The position numbers and the translations under genes were made by a program. Under the pieces are notes generated by a model. That model had not been told where the DNA came from, searched no databases, and was given only the letters and a program-made list of their open reading frames with translations. From Haloarcula salinisoli (GTDB lineage: Archaea; Halobacteriota; Halobacteria; Halobacteriales; Haloarculaceae), in contig NZ_RKLQ01000002.1 in assembly GCF_019599405.1 (NCBI RefSeq), forward strand, positions 1,245,677 through 1,309,676: a stretch of 64,000 nt of DNA, given 5' to 3'. Shown here piece after piece: positions 35,060 through 43,616 of the stretch (the first letter of the stretch is position 1; every line of letters begins with the position of its first letter).

Positions 35060-36067
35060 CTACGCCCCTGAGAACCGCTCGAAGACGGACCAGGAGGGGT
35101 CGCTCTCCGGGGCCGAGCGGCGCTCACCGTCGACGAAGACGCCCTCGCCGTCGGTCACCGTCCCCACCACCGCGGCCGGCGTCCCGCGGTCATCGAGCGC
35201 ATCGACGACCGCCTCGCCATGGCTGGATTCGACCGTACACAGCAACGTTCCGGCGCTCGTGACCGTCCACGGGTCCACCTCGATGGCCTCACACACCGTC
35301 GCGACGCCCGGTGCGAGGGGCATCGCGTCGGCCTCGATATCGAACCGGACGCCCGCGCCGCTGGCCATCTCGACGAGGCCACCCGCGATACCGCCCTCCG
35401 TCGCGTCGTGCATCGCGGTGACCCCGTCCGTCTCGAACGCTGTGCGGGCGTCTGCGACGGCCGCGATATCTGCGACGCGCTCCTGTGCGGTCGCGACAGT
35501 CTCCGGTGGGAGACCGAGCTGTTCGGGATACAGCGTCGCCAGCAGGCCGGTGACCTCCGCGGCCGGACCGGTCGTCACGACGATGTCGTCGCCGGGCGCG
35601 GCGCCGTCCGGCCGGACGATATCGTCGTGGTCCCCGACCCCCAGTACCGTCGCGCCGCCGACCCAGGAGCTGTCGATGCCGGGATAGCGGGCGGTGTGGC
35701 CCGAGACGATGCTCACGCCGAGGCGGTCGGCGTGGTCCGCGAGACCAGTCCAGAGTGCTTCGAGGTTGTCGTCGCTCCACGACGGCGGCAGCGTCAGGTT
35801 GACGGCGAGGTGCGTGGGTGCAATGCCGGAGACCGCGACGTCGGTCAGCACGATTTCCAGCGCCAGCCGGCCGGCCCGCCGCCAGCCCAGTTCCGGCAGG
35901 ATAGAGATGGGGTCGGTCGCGACGACGACCGCCCGCTCGCCGATATCGAGGACGCCGAAGTCGACGCCGTGGCGCGGGCCGACCGCCACGTCCTCCCGGT
36001 TGGCCCCCAGATTGGGGTAGATGACGTCCCGGAAGGTCTCCGCATCTATCTTTCCGAGGTCGCTCAT
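35060..36067 (-). CDS. AIR synthase / HypE-like protein
   Basis: A 335-residue protein of the PurM/HypE/ThiL/SelD superfamily. N-terminal VVVATDPISILPELGWRRAGRLALEIVLTDVAVSGIAP matches the HypE ATP-binding half; GVTAMHDATEGGIAGGLVEMA is the C-terminal half signature. No hydrogenase maturation genes are nearby, so the true reaction (ATP-dependent activation of an unknown acyl or carboxamide group) is not known. Such orphan HypE-like genes are common in haloarchaea. Confidence 0.88.
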   Translation of the reverse strand: MSDLGKIDAETFRDVIYPNLGANREDVAVGPRHGVDFGVLDIGERAVVVATDPISILPELGWRRAGRLALEIVLTDVAVSGIAPTHLAVNLTLPPSWSDDNLEALWTGLADHADRLGVSIVSGHTARYPGIDSSWVGGATVLGVGDHDDIVRPDGAAPGDDIVVTTGPAAEVTGLLATLYPEQLGLPPETVATAQERVADIAAVADARTAFETDGVTAMHDATEGGIAGGLVEMASGAGVRFDIEADAMPLAPGVATVCEAIEVDPWTVTSAGTLLCTVESSHGEAVVDALDDRGTPAAVVGTVTDGEGVFVDGERRSAPESDPSWSVFERFSGA

Positions 36068-36169
36068 TGTCCGACAGTCGACTCTGTGACTCTAAAGCCC
36101 CTCGTTGTCGGACGCTCACGAGACGCTACGGAACCGACCCGCGACAGCGTCCCAGCTCCCACGGTGTCA

Positions 36170-38530
36170 CTACCACGGTGGACCGGCCAGCGGTCGGTCC
36201 TCCTGATGTCGGTGGTATTTCTCGGCGAACGCATCGAAGACCTCCCGGTCTGTGATGTGGTAGAGACCGCGGTGTGCCCGGTCGAAGACACCGGCCAGGG
36301 TGTCGGTCGTTATCCCGTCGACGAGCCGGAGTTTCGCGCCTTTCGACAGGCTGTCACAGAGGAGTGCGTCCCAGACTTCGCGGGGCTCACCGAGCAAATC
36401 GGCCGCTCTCAGGCCAGCCCGAGCGAGTCGCGGGTCCTGCTCACGGAGCGCCTCCCGGAGACTCGTCTTGACAGTATCGGTCAGCTCCTGGTCCGGGTGT
36501 GTCGCTATGACGGACGCGACGCCAGTGAGTGCACTACTGCGGACGTACGGATTCCGGTTGGAGAGGTGTGCCTCGAAATACCTTCGGTCGGCAACAGCGA
36601 CAGAGGCACCCAGTCCGGCGAGGGCGGCACCAACCGTCTGGGGCGATTCCCACTTATCCACGACGTCACGGAGTAGTTCGGGGCCAGCGGGACCGCCGCT
36701 CACGGCCGTCGCTGCGGCACGGCGACGGGCGGGAGAGGGCGCGCCAAACAGGCTGTGGAGCCGTGTCGCTTCGGCCGGGAACGAGTCCCCGCAGTCAGCC
36801 CACGCGACCCGGAGGGCCTCGCCGACAGCGTCGAGCTCGCGCTTGGCTGTCGCAGCCATGAGTCTGTCGAGGAGATAGCCGGCGTACTGGGCCGCCATCT
36901 CCGGGTTATCCTGTAGCGCCTCGATGGCTGCAACACGGACCCGCTCGCTCGGGTCAGTCAAACCCATCCGAACTCGCTCACGGGAGAACGCGCCCCCTCG
37001 TTCCAGGGCCCAGGCTGCTCCGGCACGGACGGCCGGCGTCGAGCCAGTGGCCAGCGCATCGACCAGAACCGGGACAGCCTCTTCGGGCTCTGGCCAGATT
37101 GCAGCAGAGAGCGCTTTTGCCACGGCGAGCGCGACACTCGTGTCTCGATGCCCGAGCAGTGGGTAGAGCGCCTCGAACTGCGAACTGCATGGGTATGGAG
37201 TCTCTCGCAGCGCCTGCGCAGCGGCTGCCCGAACGTCGGCACCGTCGTGGGTCAGCCCATCCGCGAAGAGGTCGACTGCACCGACCCGCCCGGCGGCATC
37301 CATCACTGCAACGAGGACTCGCTCCGACTCCTCGCGGCCGAAGCACCGCCCCAGAACTGTCGAAACCTCCGTTCGGAATTCGTAGTCGCCGTTAGTCGGT
37401 GCAAGCGAGTCGAGAGCTCTGGCCCGCACCCGTGGCCGCGGGTCGTCCCGGACCCGCACTGTGAGGTCGCGGGCGACTGCCCGGCTACTGGCGTCGTCCA
37501 GTCGGGACGTGGCTGCGTAGCGGACCCTGTGGTCGTCGGCCGTCAGGGCCGTACGGACCGCAGCGAAGTCGTCACCCTCGTCGGGGACCGAGAGTGAACT
37601 CCGGAGCAGTTCGGCCCGAGCGGCTGGCTCTTCGTGACGAAACGGGTCGCCCCTGACTGGGAGCCGGTCGAGGTGGTCCATCGAGAGAACGTCCTCCCGG
37701 TCGAGCGTTCGAATCGCGCTGGCACGCACCCGGGGAACGTCGTCGGCCAGTCGCGTGACGATGTACGCTCGTTTCTCCTCGTAGTGGGTTGCTGACCGAC
37801 GCAGCAAGCGCCGACCGCTGTCCTGTCTCGGCGTCCACCCGTCCAGCCCGCTCAGCGCCTCGAACCATTCGTTCGGTGCGGTCCCGTCGAACGACAGCGG
37901 CGGGTCGGGGAGGCGGCCGGTCGCGTACGGTCCCGAATGGTCTCTCTCGGAGAGTGTCATGGTGGCGTCCCGATAGCTGGCGGGCGCGACGACCACGACC
38001 GAGCCGTTCTCGTACTCCCTGACCGCGAGCGCCGGGAGCTCGAAGAGCCGGTCGCGGCCGATACGGTCGACCAGTGACGGTCCGAACAGGGAGGCGATAC
38101 TCGACCGTCGCCAGGTCTCCGGCCCGACCCAGAGCGGCGGACGGGCGTGGTTCGGTGTGGCATGGCCGTACTCACAGCCGAGTGCGTCGAAGAGCGGGGC
38201 GACGTGGGCCAGTCGGTCCAGAATTAGTCGCGGTTTCGAAGACCGGCCGAGCCAGAAACCGAAGGTATGCTTCTCGACCTCTGGCCGGTATTCATGATGT
38301 ATTACGTTTGCCAGCGTCGTTCCGAGTGAGTCGAGGATTTCCTGGCTGTTCCGTGGTTGAATATCGACCGAGACTTGCCAGCGGTCGTTTGCCGTAATCG
38401 TCTCGATGACGTCCGCTCTATTTGTGACGGAGAGGGCGGGGAGGTCTCTGACCGTATCCAGCAGCGTGCGCACGAAGCCGGCATCTATCGGCTCGTCGCG
38501 GTGAATCTCGAGGATCTGGTCGAGCCCCAT
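36170..38530 (-). CDS. Large HEAT-repeat protein with unknown N-terminal domain
   Basis: 786 residues from ATG 38530 (MGLDQILEIHRDEPIDAGF); a longer start at 38617 would add a non-acidic 29 residues. The first ~270 residues form an alpha/beta domain I do not recognise (e.g. FGFWLGRSSKPRLILDRLAHVAPLFDALGC). The rest is a long array of HEAT/PBS-lyase-type repeats (RVRASAIRTL, RVRARALDSL, VRAAAAQALRE, VRAGAAWALE, RVRVAAIEALQD), each ~30 residues. A scaffold or sensor role is likely, without a known partner. It stands alone between the HypE-like gene and the thiamine operon. Confidence 0.8.
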   Translation of the reverse strand: MGLDQILEIHRDEPIDAGFVRTLLDTVRDLPALSVTNRADVIETITANDRWQVSVDIQPRNSQEILDSLGTTLANVIHHEYRPEVEKHTFGFWLGRSSKPRLILDRLAHVAPLFDALGCEYGHATPNHARPPLWVGPETWRRSSIASLFGPSLVDRIGRDRLFELPALAVREYENGSVVVVAPASYRDATMTLSERDHSGPYATGRLPDPPLSFDGTAPNEWFEALSGLDGWTPRQDSGRRLLRRSATHYEEKRAYIVTRLADDVPRVRASAIRTLDREDVLSMDHLDRLPVRGDPFRHEEPAARAELLRSSLSVPDEGDDFAAVRTALTADDHRVRYAATSRLDDASSRAVARDLTVRVRDDPRPRVRARALDSLAPTNGDYEFRTEVSTVLGRCFGREESERVLVAVMDAAGRVGAVDLFADGLTHDGADVRAAAAQALRETPYPCSSQFEALYPLLGHRDTSVALAVAKALSAAIWPEPEEAVPVLVDALATGSTPAVRAGAAWALERGGAFSRERVRMGLTDPSERVRVAAIEALQDNPEMAAQYAGYLLDRLMAATAKRELDAVGEALRVAWADCGDSFPAEATRLHSLFGAPSPARRRAAATAVSGGPAGPELLRDVVDKWESPQTVGAALAGLGASVAVADRRYFEAHLSNRNPYVRSSALTGVASVIATHPDQELTDTVKTSLREALREQDPRLARAGLRAADLLGEPREVWDALLCDSLSKGAKLRLVDGITTDTLAGVFDRAHRGLYHITDREVFDAFAEKYHRHQEDRPLAGPPW

Positions 38531-38731
38531 ATTCCACAGAACCGAACCGGTACAAAAAAGATTCTGACGGTCTGGTAATCGCTCCCACTGGCGAGGAACG
38601 AAGCTCGGGGCAGTCATTAGGCCCGCTTCCTGCTGCGGACGGCGATTCCCGCGGTCAACGGCTGGTAGTCGACTTCGCTGTTAGCGGGTGAACTCCTGGG
38701 AGGTCAGCGACGAGTGGCGGACTCGATACGC

Positions 38732-39784
38732 TCACAGCACCTGCGTGTCGGCCGCGTCGAACCGAAGCGTGACGTCACCTGCGGGTTGCTCTGCCGCCGC
38801 CGTCTTGACCTCGACCCGCCGGTCCTGCCACCGGCAGTGGGCCCGGTAGGCGTCCCCGAGGAACTCGACGGTTTCCACTGTCGCTTCGAGCGTGGAATCC
38901 GGCGACCCCGCGCCGTTCGCTCCGCCGACAACGGTGATAGCTTCGGGCCGCACCGCCACGGTCACCGACTCGCCCGCCGATACGCCAGCGTCCGCCGCTA
39001 GGGGGAGCGTCGCCCCATCGACAGCGACGCCCATCCCATCGTCCGTTACGGTGCCGTCGAAGAGGTTGTTGTCGCCGACGAACTCGGCCACGAAGCGGGA
39101 GGCGGGGTCCCGATAGACGGTTTCGGGTGCCGCGACCTGCTCGACGTTGCCGCCGTGCATCACCGCGACGCGGTCGGACAGCGCCAGCGCCTCGGCCTGG
39201 TCGTGGGTGACGTAGATGGTCGTAATCGACAGTTCCTGCTGGATGGTCTTTATCTGGACCCGGAGCTGTTTGCGCAGTTTCGCGTCCAGGGCCGACAGCG
39301 GCTCGTCGAGCAAGAGCACGTCGGGTTCGGGCGCGAGCGCGCGGGCCAGCGCGATGCGCTGCTGTTGGCCGCCCGAGAGCTGCTCGGGCGAGCGGTCGGC
39401 GACACCGGAAAGGTCGACGAGGTCCAGTAGCTCGGCCACGCGCTCGTCCTCGCTGCGGCCCTCGATATCGTGAAAGCGCAGGCCGTAGGCGACGTTCTCG
39501 TGGACGCTCATGTGCGGGAACAGGGCGTAGTTCTGGAACACCATCCCGACGTTGCGCGCTTCTGGCGGGGCCGATGTCACGTCCCGGCCGTCGATGGCGA
39601 CGCTGCCGTCGGCCCCCTCGGTCAGGCCGGCGATGGAGCGAAGCATCGTCGTCTTCCCACACCCCGACGGCCCGACGAGGGTGAAGAACTCCCCGGCCTC
39701 GATGGACAGCGAGACGTCTCCCAGTGCGGTCACGCCGTCGAAGACGACCCGCATCCCCTCGACCTCGACGCCGGGCTCGTTCAT
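38732..39784 (-). CDS. thiQ: ABC transporter ATP-binding protein, thiamine-type operon
   Basis: 350 residues from ATG 39784, overlapping the permease stop by 4 nt. Walker A GPSGCGKTT, signature LSGGQQQ, VLLLDEPLSALD, then a C-terminal TOBE domain (from ~residue 235, FVGDNNLFDGTV). This is the POT/CUT-1 type seen with binding-protein-dependent permeases of the thiamine/iron/spermidine group. The operon's binding protein is ThiB-like, so a thiamine or thiamine-phosphate role is inferred. The frame is open ~1 kb further upstream, but that is shadow sequence within thiP. Confidence 0.88.
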   Translation of the reverse strand: MNEPGVEVEGMRVVFDGVTALGDVSLSIEAGEFFTLVGPSGCGKTTMLRSIAGLTEGADGSVAIDGRDVTSAPPEARNVGMVFQNYALFPHMSVHENVAYGLRFHDIEGRSEDERVAELLDLVDLSGVADRSPEQLSGGQQQRIALARALAPEPDVLLLDEPLSALDAKLRKQLRVQIKTIQQELSITTIYVTHDQAEALALSDRVAVMHGGNVEQVAAPETVYRDPASRFVAEFVGDNNLFDGTVTDDGMGVAVDGATLPLAADAGVSAGESVTVAVRPEAITVVGGANGAGSPDSTLEATVETVEFLGDAYRAHCRWQDRRVEVKTAAAEQPAGDVTLRFDAADTQVL

Positions 39785-41475
39785 TGGTTCCACCCGGTCC
39801 CGACGCGGTCGATGAGTACGAAGCTGACGGTCGTCACCGCGAGCAAGACGGTGCCCATGGCCGTCGCCGGGCCGAGGTTCGGGCCGAGCGAGCGGTTGCC
39901 GGTGTAGCGTTCGAGCGCGACCGGCATCGTCGCGCTGTCGACGCCCTCGGCCAGCAGCACCGTCGAGTCGAACTCGCCGACGCTGATGGCGAAGGCGAAG
40001 GCCGCGCCGGCGATGAGCGCTGGGACGACCAGCGGCAGTTCGATATCGACCAGCGCCGTGGTTCGGTCCGCACCCAGGGCTCGGGCGGCGTCGACGAGCC
40101 GGTCGTCGATGCTCCCCAGCGCCGGCGTGACGTTGCGCGAGACGAAGGGGTAGGCCGCGACGGCGTGGGCGGCGACGATGGCGACAGGACCGGTGACGGT
40201 GATACGGTAGCCAAATAGCGTCGTCCCGAAGACGAGGGTGCGGAGCATTCCGAGCCCGAGGACGATGCCGCTGACGGCCAGAGGCGCCGTCAGCAGGGCC
40301 TCCCAGAGTCGGGAGCCGCGACGCTCTCGGGTCGCGACGACGGAGACGACGACGCCCATCGGCAGGGCGAGCAAGAGTGCGCCAGCGCCAAAGAGCAGCG
40401 AGTTCGTTATCGCGGGCAGCGGGCGAGTCGTTCCCGCCGCAGTCGAGGCCTGCTGGGCGAGCAGGAACTCGTAGTACCGGAGCGTGAGGGCCCCGTCGGG
40501 GGTGGTGACACTTTCGACGACCAGGCTCACCAGTGGTCCGACAAACAGCACCAGCGCCGCGCCGACGTAGGCAAAGAGCGCCAGCCGCTTCGGGTCGACC
40601 AGCGACCGCCAGCCGGCGAACAGTGGGGTCCGGGCCCGGCCACGCGATTCGCCGCGCGCATTCAGCTGCGTGGCCTCGAAGCGCAGGTAGACGTATATCA
40701 GCCCCAGCGAGAGCGCGGTCTCGATGGCCCCCAGCGTGGCCGCCTCGGCCAGGTCGAGACTCTGGACGCGGGCGAACAGCCACACCTCGACGGTCGAGAG
40801 CTGGAGCCCGCCCAGTGCCAGCACGATGGGGAAGGACATGAACGTGAAGATGAAGGTGAGCACCGACGCGGTCAGCAGGGCCGGCAGGAGCTGTGGCAGC
40901 GTCACGTCACGGAACGCCCGCAGGGGGGTCGCCCCGAGGGTTCGCGCGGTCTCGACGCGGGCCGGGTCGACCGACTCCCAGGCGGCCGTCACCAGCCGCG
41001 TGACCAGCGGCGCGTTGTAGAAGGCATGCGCCAGCACGATGATTTCGAGCGTAAAGGTTAGTTCGACGGGCCCCAGCCCGACCACGGCGAGCACGTCGTT
41101 TACCAGTCCCGTCCGGCCGAACATCGCCAGAAAGCCGACAGCGACCATGATAGAGGGAAGGACGAAGGGGAGGATGGTTACCGAGCGGAGGAACCGCCGG
41201 CCGGGGAACTCGAAGCGTGCGAGGAGATAGGCCCCGGGGAGCCCGACGACGACGCTGGCGACAGTCGACAGCAGCGCCTGGTAGGCGGTAAACGCAAACA
41301 GGTCGTGGTAGAAGGGGTCACCGAGTACCGAGACGAGGGGCGCGAGCGTGGGCCGGCCGGCGTCGGAGACGGCGCTGGCGAGCACGCTCCCGACGGGGTA
41401 GTAGAACACCACGACGAGCGTCGCCAGCGTGGCGGCGACGCCGACCGGGAGCGCCCGGCCGTCCCGCAGGACCAT
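39781..41475 (-). CDS. thiP: ABC transporter permease with two fused transmembrane domains, thiamine-type
   Basis: 564 residues with ~12 membrane helices and two copies of the binding-protein-dependent permease motif: ETARTLGATPLRAFRDVTLPQLLP in the first half and DAARALGADRTTALVDIELPLVVPA in the second. Such fused double permeases are typical of ThiP and FbpB. It abuts the binding-protein gene upstream and overlaps the ATPase gene by 4 nt, giving a three-gene operon. Confidence 0.9.
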   Translation of the reverse strand: MVLRDGRALPVGVAATLATLVVVFYYPVGSVLASAVSDAGRPTLAPLVSVLGDPFYHDLFAFTAYQALLSTVASVVVGLPGAYLLARFEFPGRRFLRSVTILPFVLPSIMVAVGFLAMFGRTGLVNDVLAVVGLGPVELTFTLEIIVLAHAFYNAPLVTRLVTAAWESVDPARVETARTLGATPLRAFRDVTLPQLLPALLTASVLTFIFTFMSFPIVLALGGLQLSTVEVWLFARVQSLDLAEAATLGAIETALSLGLIYVYLRFEATQLNARGESRGRARTPLFAGWRSLVDPKRLALFAYVGAALVLFVGPLVSLVVESVTTPDGALTLRYYEFLLAQQASTAAGTTRPLPAITNSLLFGAGALLLALPMGVVVSVVATRERRGSRLWEALLTAPLAVSGIVLGLGMLRTLVFGTTLFGYRITVTGPVAIVAAHAVAAYPFVSRNVTPALGSIDDRLVDAARALGADRTTALVDIELPLVVPALIAGAAFAFAISVGEFDSTVLLAEGVDSATMPVALERYTGNRSLGPNLGPATAMGTVLLAVTTVSFVLIDRVGTGWNQ

Positions 41476-42510
41476 TCAGTTGCTCACTATCTCGCGGGCC
41501 CAGTCCTCTATCCAGCCGTCGACGTTGCCGGCGAGTTCGTCGTAGCTGAACGTTACGGGTTCGGGCGGTTCCAGGGCGTACTTGCCGAAGTCGCCGCCCG
41601 GTTCGACGCCCTCGACGGCGGGGAACTGGACGTTGTTCACGGCGATTTGCTTCTGGGCCGCCTCGGTGAGCATGAACGACATGAACTCACGCGCAAGCTC
41701 GGGGTTGTCGGCGTCTGCGAACTGCGCCATCCCCTCGGGGTTCGCGTACCCCTGGTCGTTGAGGAAGCCGACCTGGTGTCGCGACATATCGACGCCTTCG
41801 CCGTGGTAGTACACCTGGTCCGTGGAGTAGGAGACGACCATCGGCGCCTCCTCGTTCGTGTAGGCGTTATACGCCGGCTCCCAGTCCGAGAGAATCTGCA
41901 CGCCGTTGTCCGAGAGGTCCCGCCAGTAATCGAGATAGTTGTCGGCGCCCTTCTCGTGGATGGTCCACAGCAGGAAGGCCCGACCGGGGTCGGACTGCTG
42001 GGCGTTCTGAGCGATGAGTCCGTCCTCGTAGGCCGGCTCCAGCAGGGCGTCGAAGGTCCCGGGATTCTCTACTTCGCCCTCGTCATAGACGAGACTGATG
42101 TAGCCCGTGTCGTAGGGGACGGCGCGGTCCTCGGGGTCGAAGTTCAGCCTGGACTTCACCGAGTCGGCGCCCTCGACGTCCGCCGTCGCGAACAGCTGTT
42201 CGTCCAGTTGCTCGTCCGCACGGACGAGCTCGACGGTGTTCAGGCCGACGTAGAGGTCGGCACCGACCGGCGCGCCCTCGGACTTGCGCTGGATGAACTG
42301 GTTGACGCCGTTCTCGGGCGTCTTGAACTCCACCGTCGCGTCGTGCTCGTCCTCGAACGCCGATTTGAGCCAGTTGCCCGCCGAGTCCTCGCCGGTAAAG
42401 GAAGAGTACGTCGCGACCGTGAGTGTGGTTTCCGATTGGCCGCCGCTGCAGCCAGCTACTGCGATGGCACTCCCAGCGCCGACTCCGGAGAGGAACGTCC
42501 GTCGTTTCAT
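41476..42510 (-). CDS. thiB: Thiamine-type ABC transporter substrate-binding protein
   Basis: 344 residues. MKRRTFLSGVGAGSAIAVAGC gives a Tat-like KRRTFL motif and a lipobox ending at Cys21, so it is a membrane-anchored lipoprotein. The body follows ThiB/TbpA: TLTVATYSSFTGEDS near the start, RAVPYDTGYISLVYDEGEVENPGTFDALLEP, DPGRAFLLWTIHEKGADNYLDYWRDL, and MVVSYSTDQVYYHGE. It binds thiamine or a derivative; iron-binding tyrosine pairs of FbpA are not obvious. First gene of the operon. Confidence 0.85.
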   Translation of the reverse strand: MKRRTFLSGVGAGSAIAVAGCSGGQSETTLTVATYSSFTGEDSAGNWLKSAFEDEHDATVEFKTPENGVNQFIQRKSEGAPVGADLYVGLNTVELVRADEQLDEQLFATADVEGADSVKSRLNFDPEDRAVPYDTGYISLVYDEGEVENPGTFDALLEPAYEDGLIAQNAQQSDPGRAFLLWTIHEKGADNYLDYWRDLSDNGVQILSDWEPAYNAYTNEEAPMVVSYSTDQVYYHGEGVDMSRHQVGFLNDQGYANPEGMAQFADADNPELAREFMSFMLTEAAQKQIAVNNVQFPAVEGVEPGGDFGKYALEPPEPVTFSYDELAGNVDGWIEDWAREIVSN

Positions 42511-42526
42511 ACCTCGGTGGTTACAC

Positions 42527-42539
42527 CAAGTAATACTTG
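42527..42539 (-). promoter_or_regulatory. 13-bp palindrome at the promoter of the thiamine-type operon
   Basis: CAAGTATTACTTG (reverse strand) is a perfect 6-1-6 inverted repeat. It lies 17-29 nt upstream of the thiB ATG, i.e. on the TATA position. It is a good candidate operator, perhaps for a haloarchaeal thiamine regulator. There is no TPP riboswitch: no CUGAGA...ACCUGA...pattern with matching stems in the 107-bp gap. Confidence 0.5.
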
Positions 42540-42617
42540 AACCCTCGCTTTCCCACTCAGGTCAGTTTCACGGCGCTCTCGACGGTAAAAACTTCGCGGG
42601 ATGTCTCCCGGTTCCTC

Positions 42618-43466
42618 TTACTCCCACAGGTCGGGGAACTGGCGTTCGACGTATGGGCCGAGCGGGTCCGACTCCGCCCAGAGCGCCTCGAAGAGGTCAC
42701 GTCCCCACTGGACCGCCGATTCAGTCTCCGAGACGAACAGGGCGGTGGTGCCAGCGACCGAGCGGTCGGCCGCCCCACTCCCGGCCTGTCGCTCCGTCGC
42801 GCCCTCGCTCACCGCGGGCAGCTCGAACTTCAGTTTCTCGTCGGTGACGACCGACGCGAACTGGGAGTCTGTCAGTCGGAGCGTCGCCGGGTCCATGTTG
42901 TTTAGCTCCTCGCGGTGACCGTCCCTGTACCGCTGGAAGCTGACGTCGATTGCTTCCCGGGTGACCAGCAAGCGCGTCTCCGGATGTGTGGGGATGGCCT
43001 CCTGGTGGCGCCGCGAGTAGTACGGCGTCGTGAGTTCACAGTAGTCGGCCGATTCGAGCATACTGATGGCGACGTCCTCGCATCTGTTGGGCTCCTGGGG
43101 GACGTCGCGGACGATTTCGTACTCACCAATCTCCGGCAGTCGCCGACGGAACGCCGACGGGATGACGTCGATTCGATGGTTCTTCCAGAACGCCGGGTCC
43201 GTCGCACGAAATTCCTCCGCGGACAGCCACTCCGAGACGCTGTCGGCGACGAGGTGTCCGTGCGCGGTGGGTTCCCAGCCCTCGTCGCCCTCGGTGAGCA
43301 GACCGCGGCCTCTGAGCGTGGAGAGCGCGTCGTAGACTGCGGAGTCGCTCGCATCGACTCCGGACAGAAGCGTATCGGTCGGTGTCGGGCGCTCGGACAC
43401 TCGAAGCACAATTTCCGTCCGTACCGACGACGTGAGGACGAACTCGTTTGGCGACTGGGACGGCAT
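42618..43466 (-). CDS. Winged-helix transcriptional regulator with FilR1-type domain
   Basis: 282 residues. The N-terminal ~90 residues are a winged HTH (VLRVSERPTPTDTLLSGVDASDSAVYDALSTLRGRGLLTEGDEGWEPTAHG), then a FilR1/DUF1724 ligand domain (IDVIPSAFRRRLPEIGEYEIVRD, ... FVSETESAVQWGRDLFEALW). The family is widespread in haloarchaea and methanogens. It lies between the thiamine-type operon (same strand, downstream) and the divergent GMC oxidoreductase, and could control either. The ligand is unknown. Confidence 0.85.
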   Translation of the reverse strand: MPSQSPNEFVLTSSVRTEIVLRVSERPTPTDTLLSGVDASDSAVYDALSTLRGRGLLTEGDEGWEPTAHGHLVADSVSEWLSAEEFRATDPAFWKNHRIDVIPSAFRRRLPEIGEYEIVRDVPQEPNRCEDVAISMLESADYCELTTPYYSRRHQEAIPTHPETRLLVTREAIDVSFQRYRDGHREELNNMDPATLRLTDSQFASVVTDEKLKFELPAVSEGATERQAGSGAADRSVAGTTALFVSETESAVQWGRDLFEALWAESDPLGPYVERQFPDLWE

Positions 43467-43616
43467 TGTCTCTATTCCCGTAGCCGTCGCACTTAAATTA
43501 TCAGATTACACACCCAACGGACCAGACGCCTATCGGGTGAGCGCTCACCAACCAGTTCACCGCTCTTCCAGGAGATACTGCGGGGTTTAAGTCCGTAGTG
43601 ACGTGCATGAAATAAC

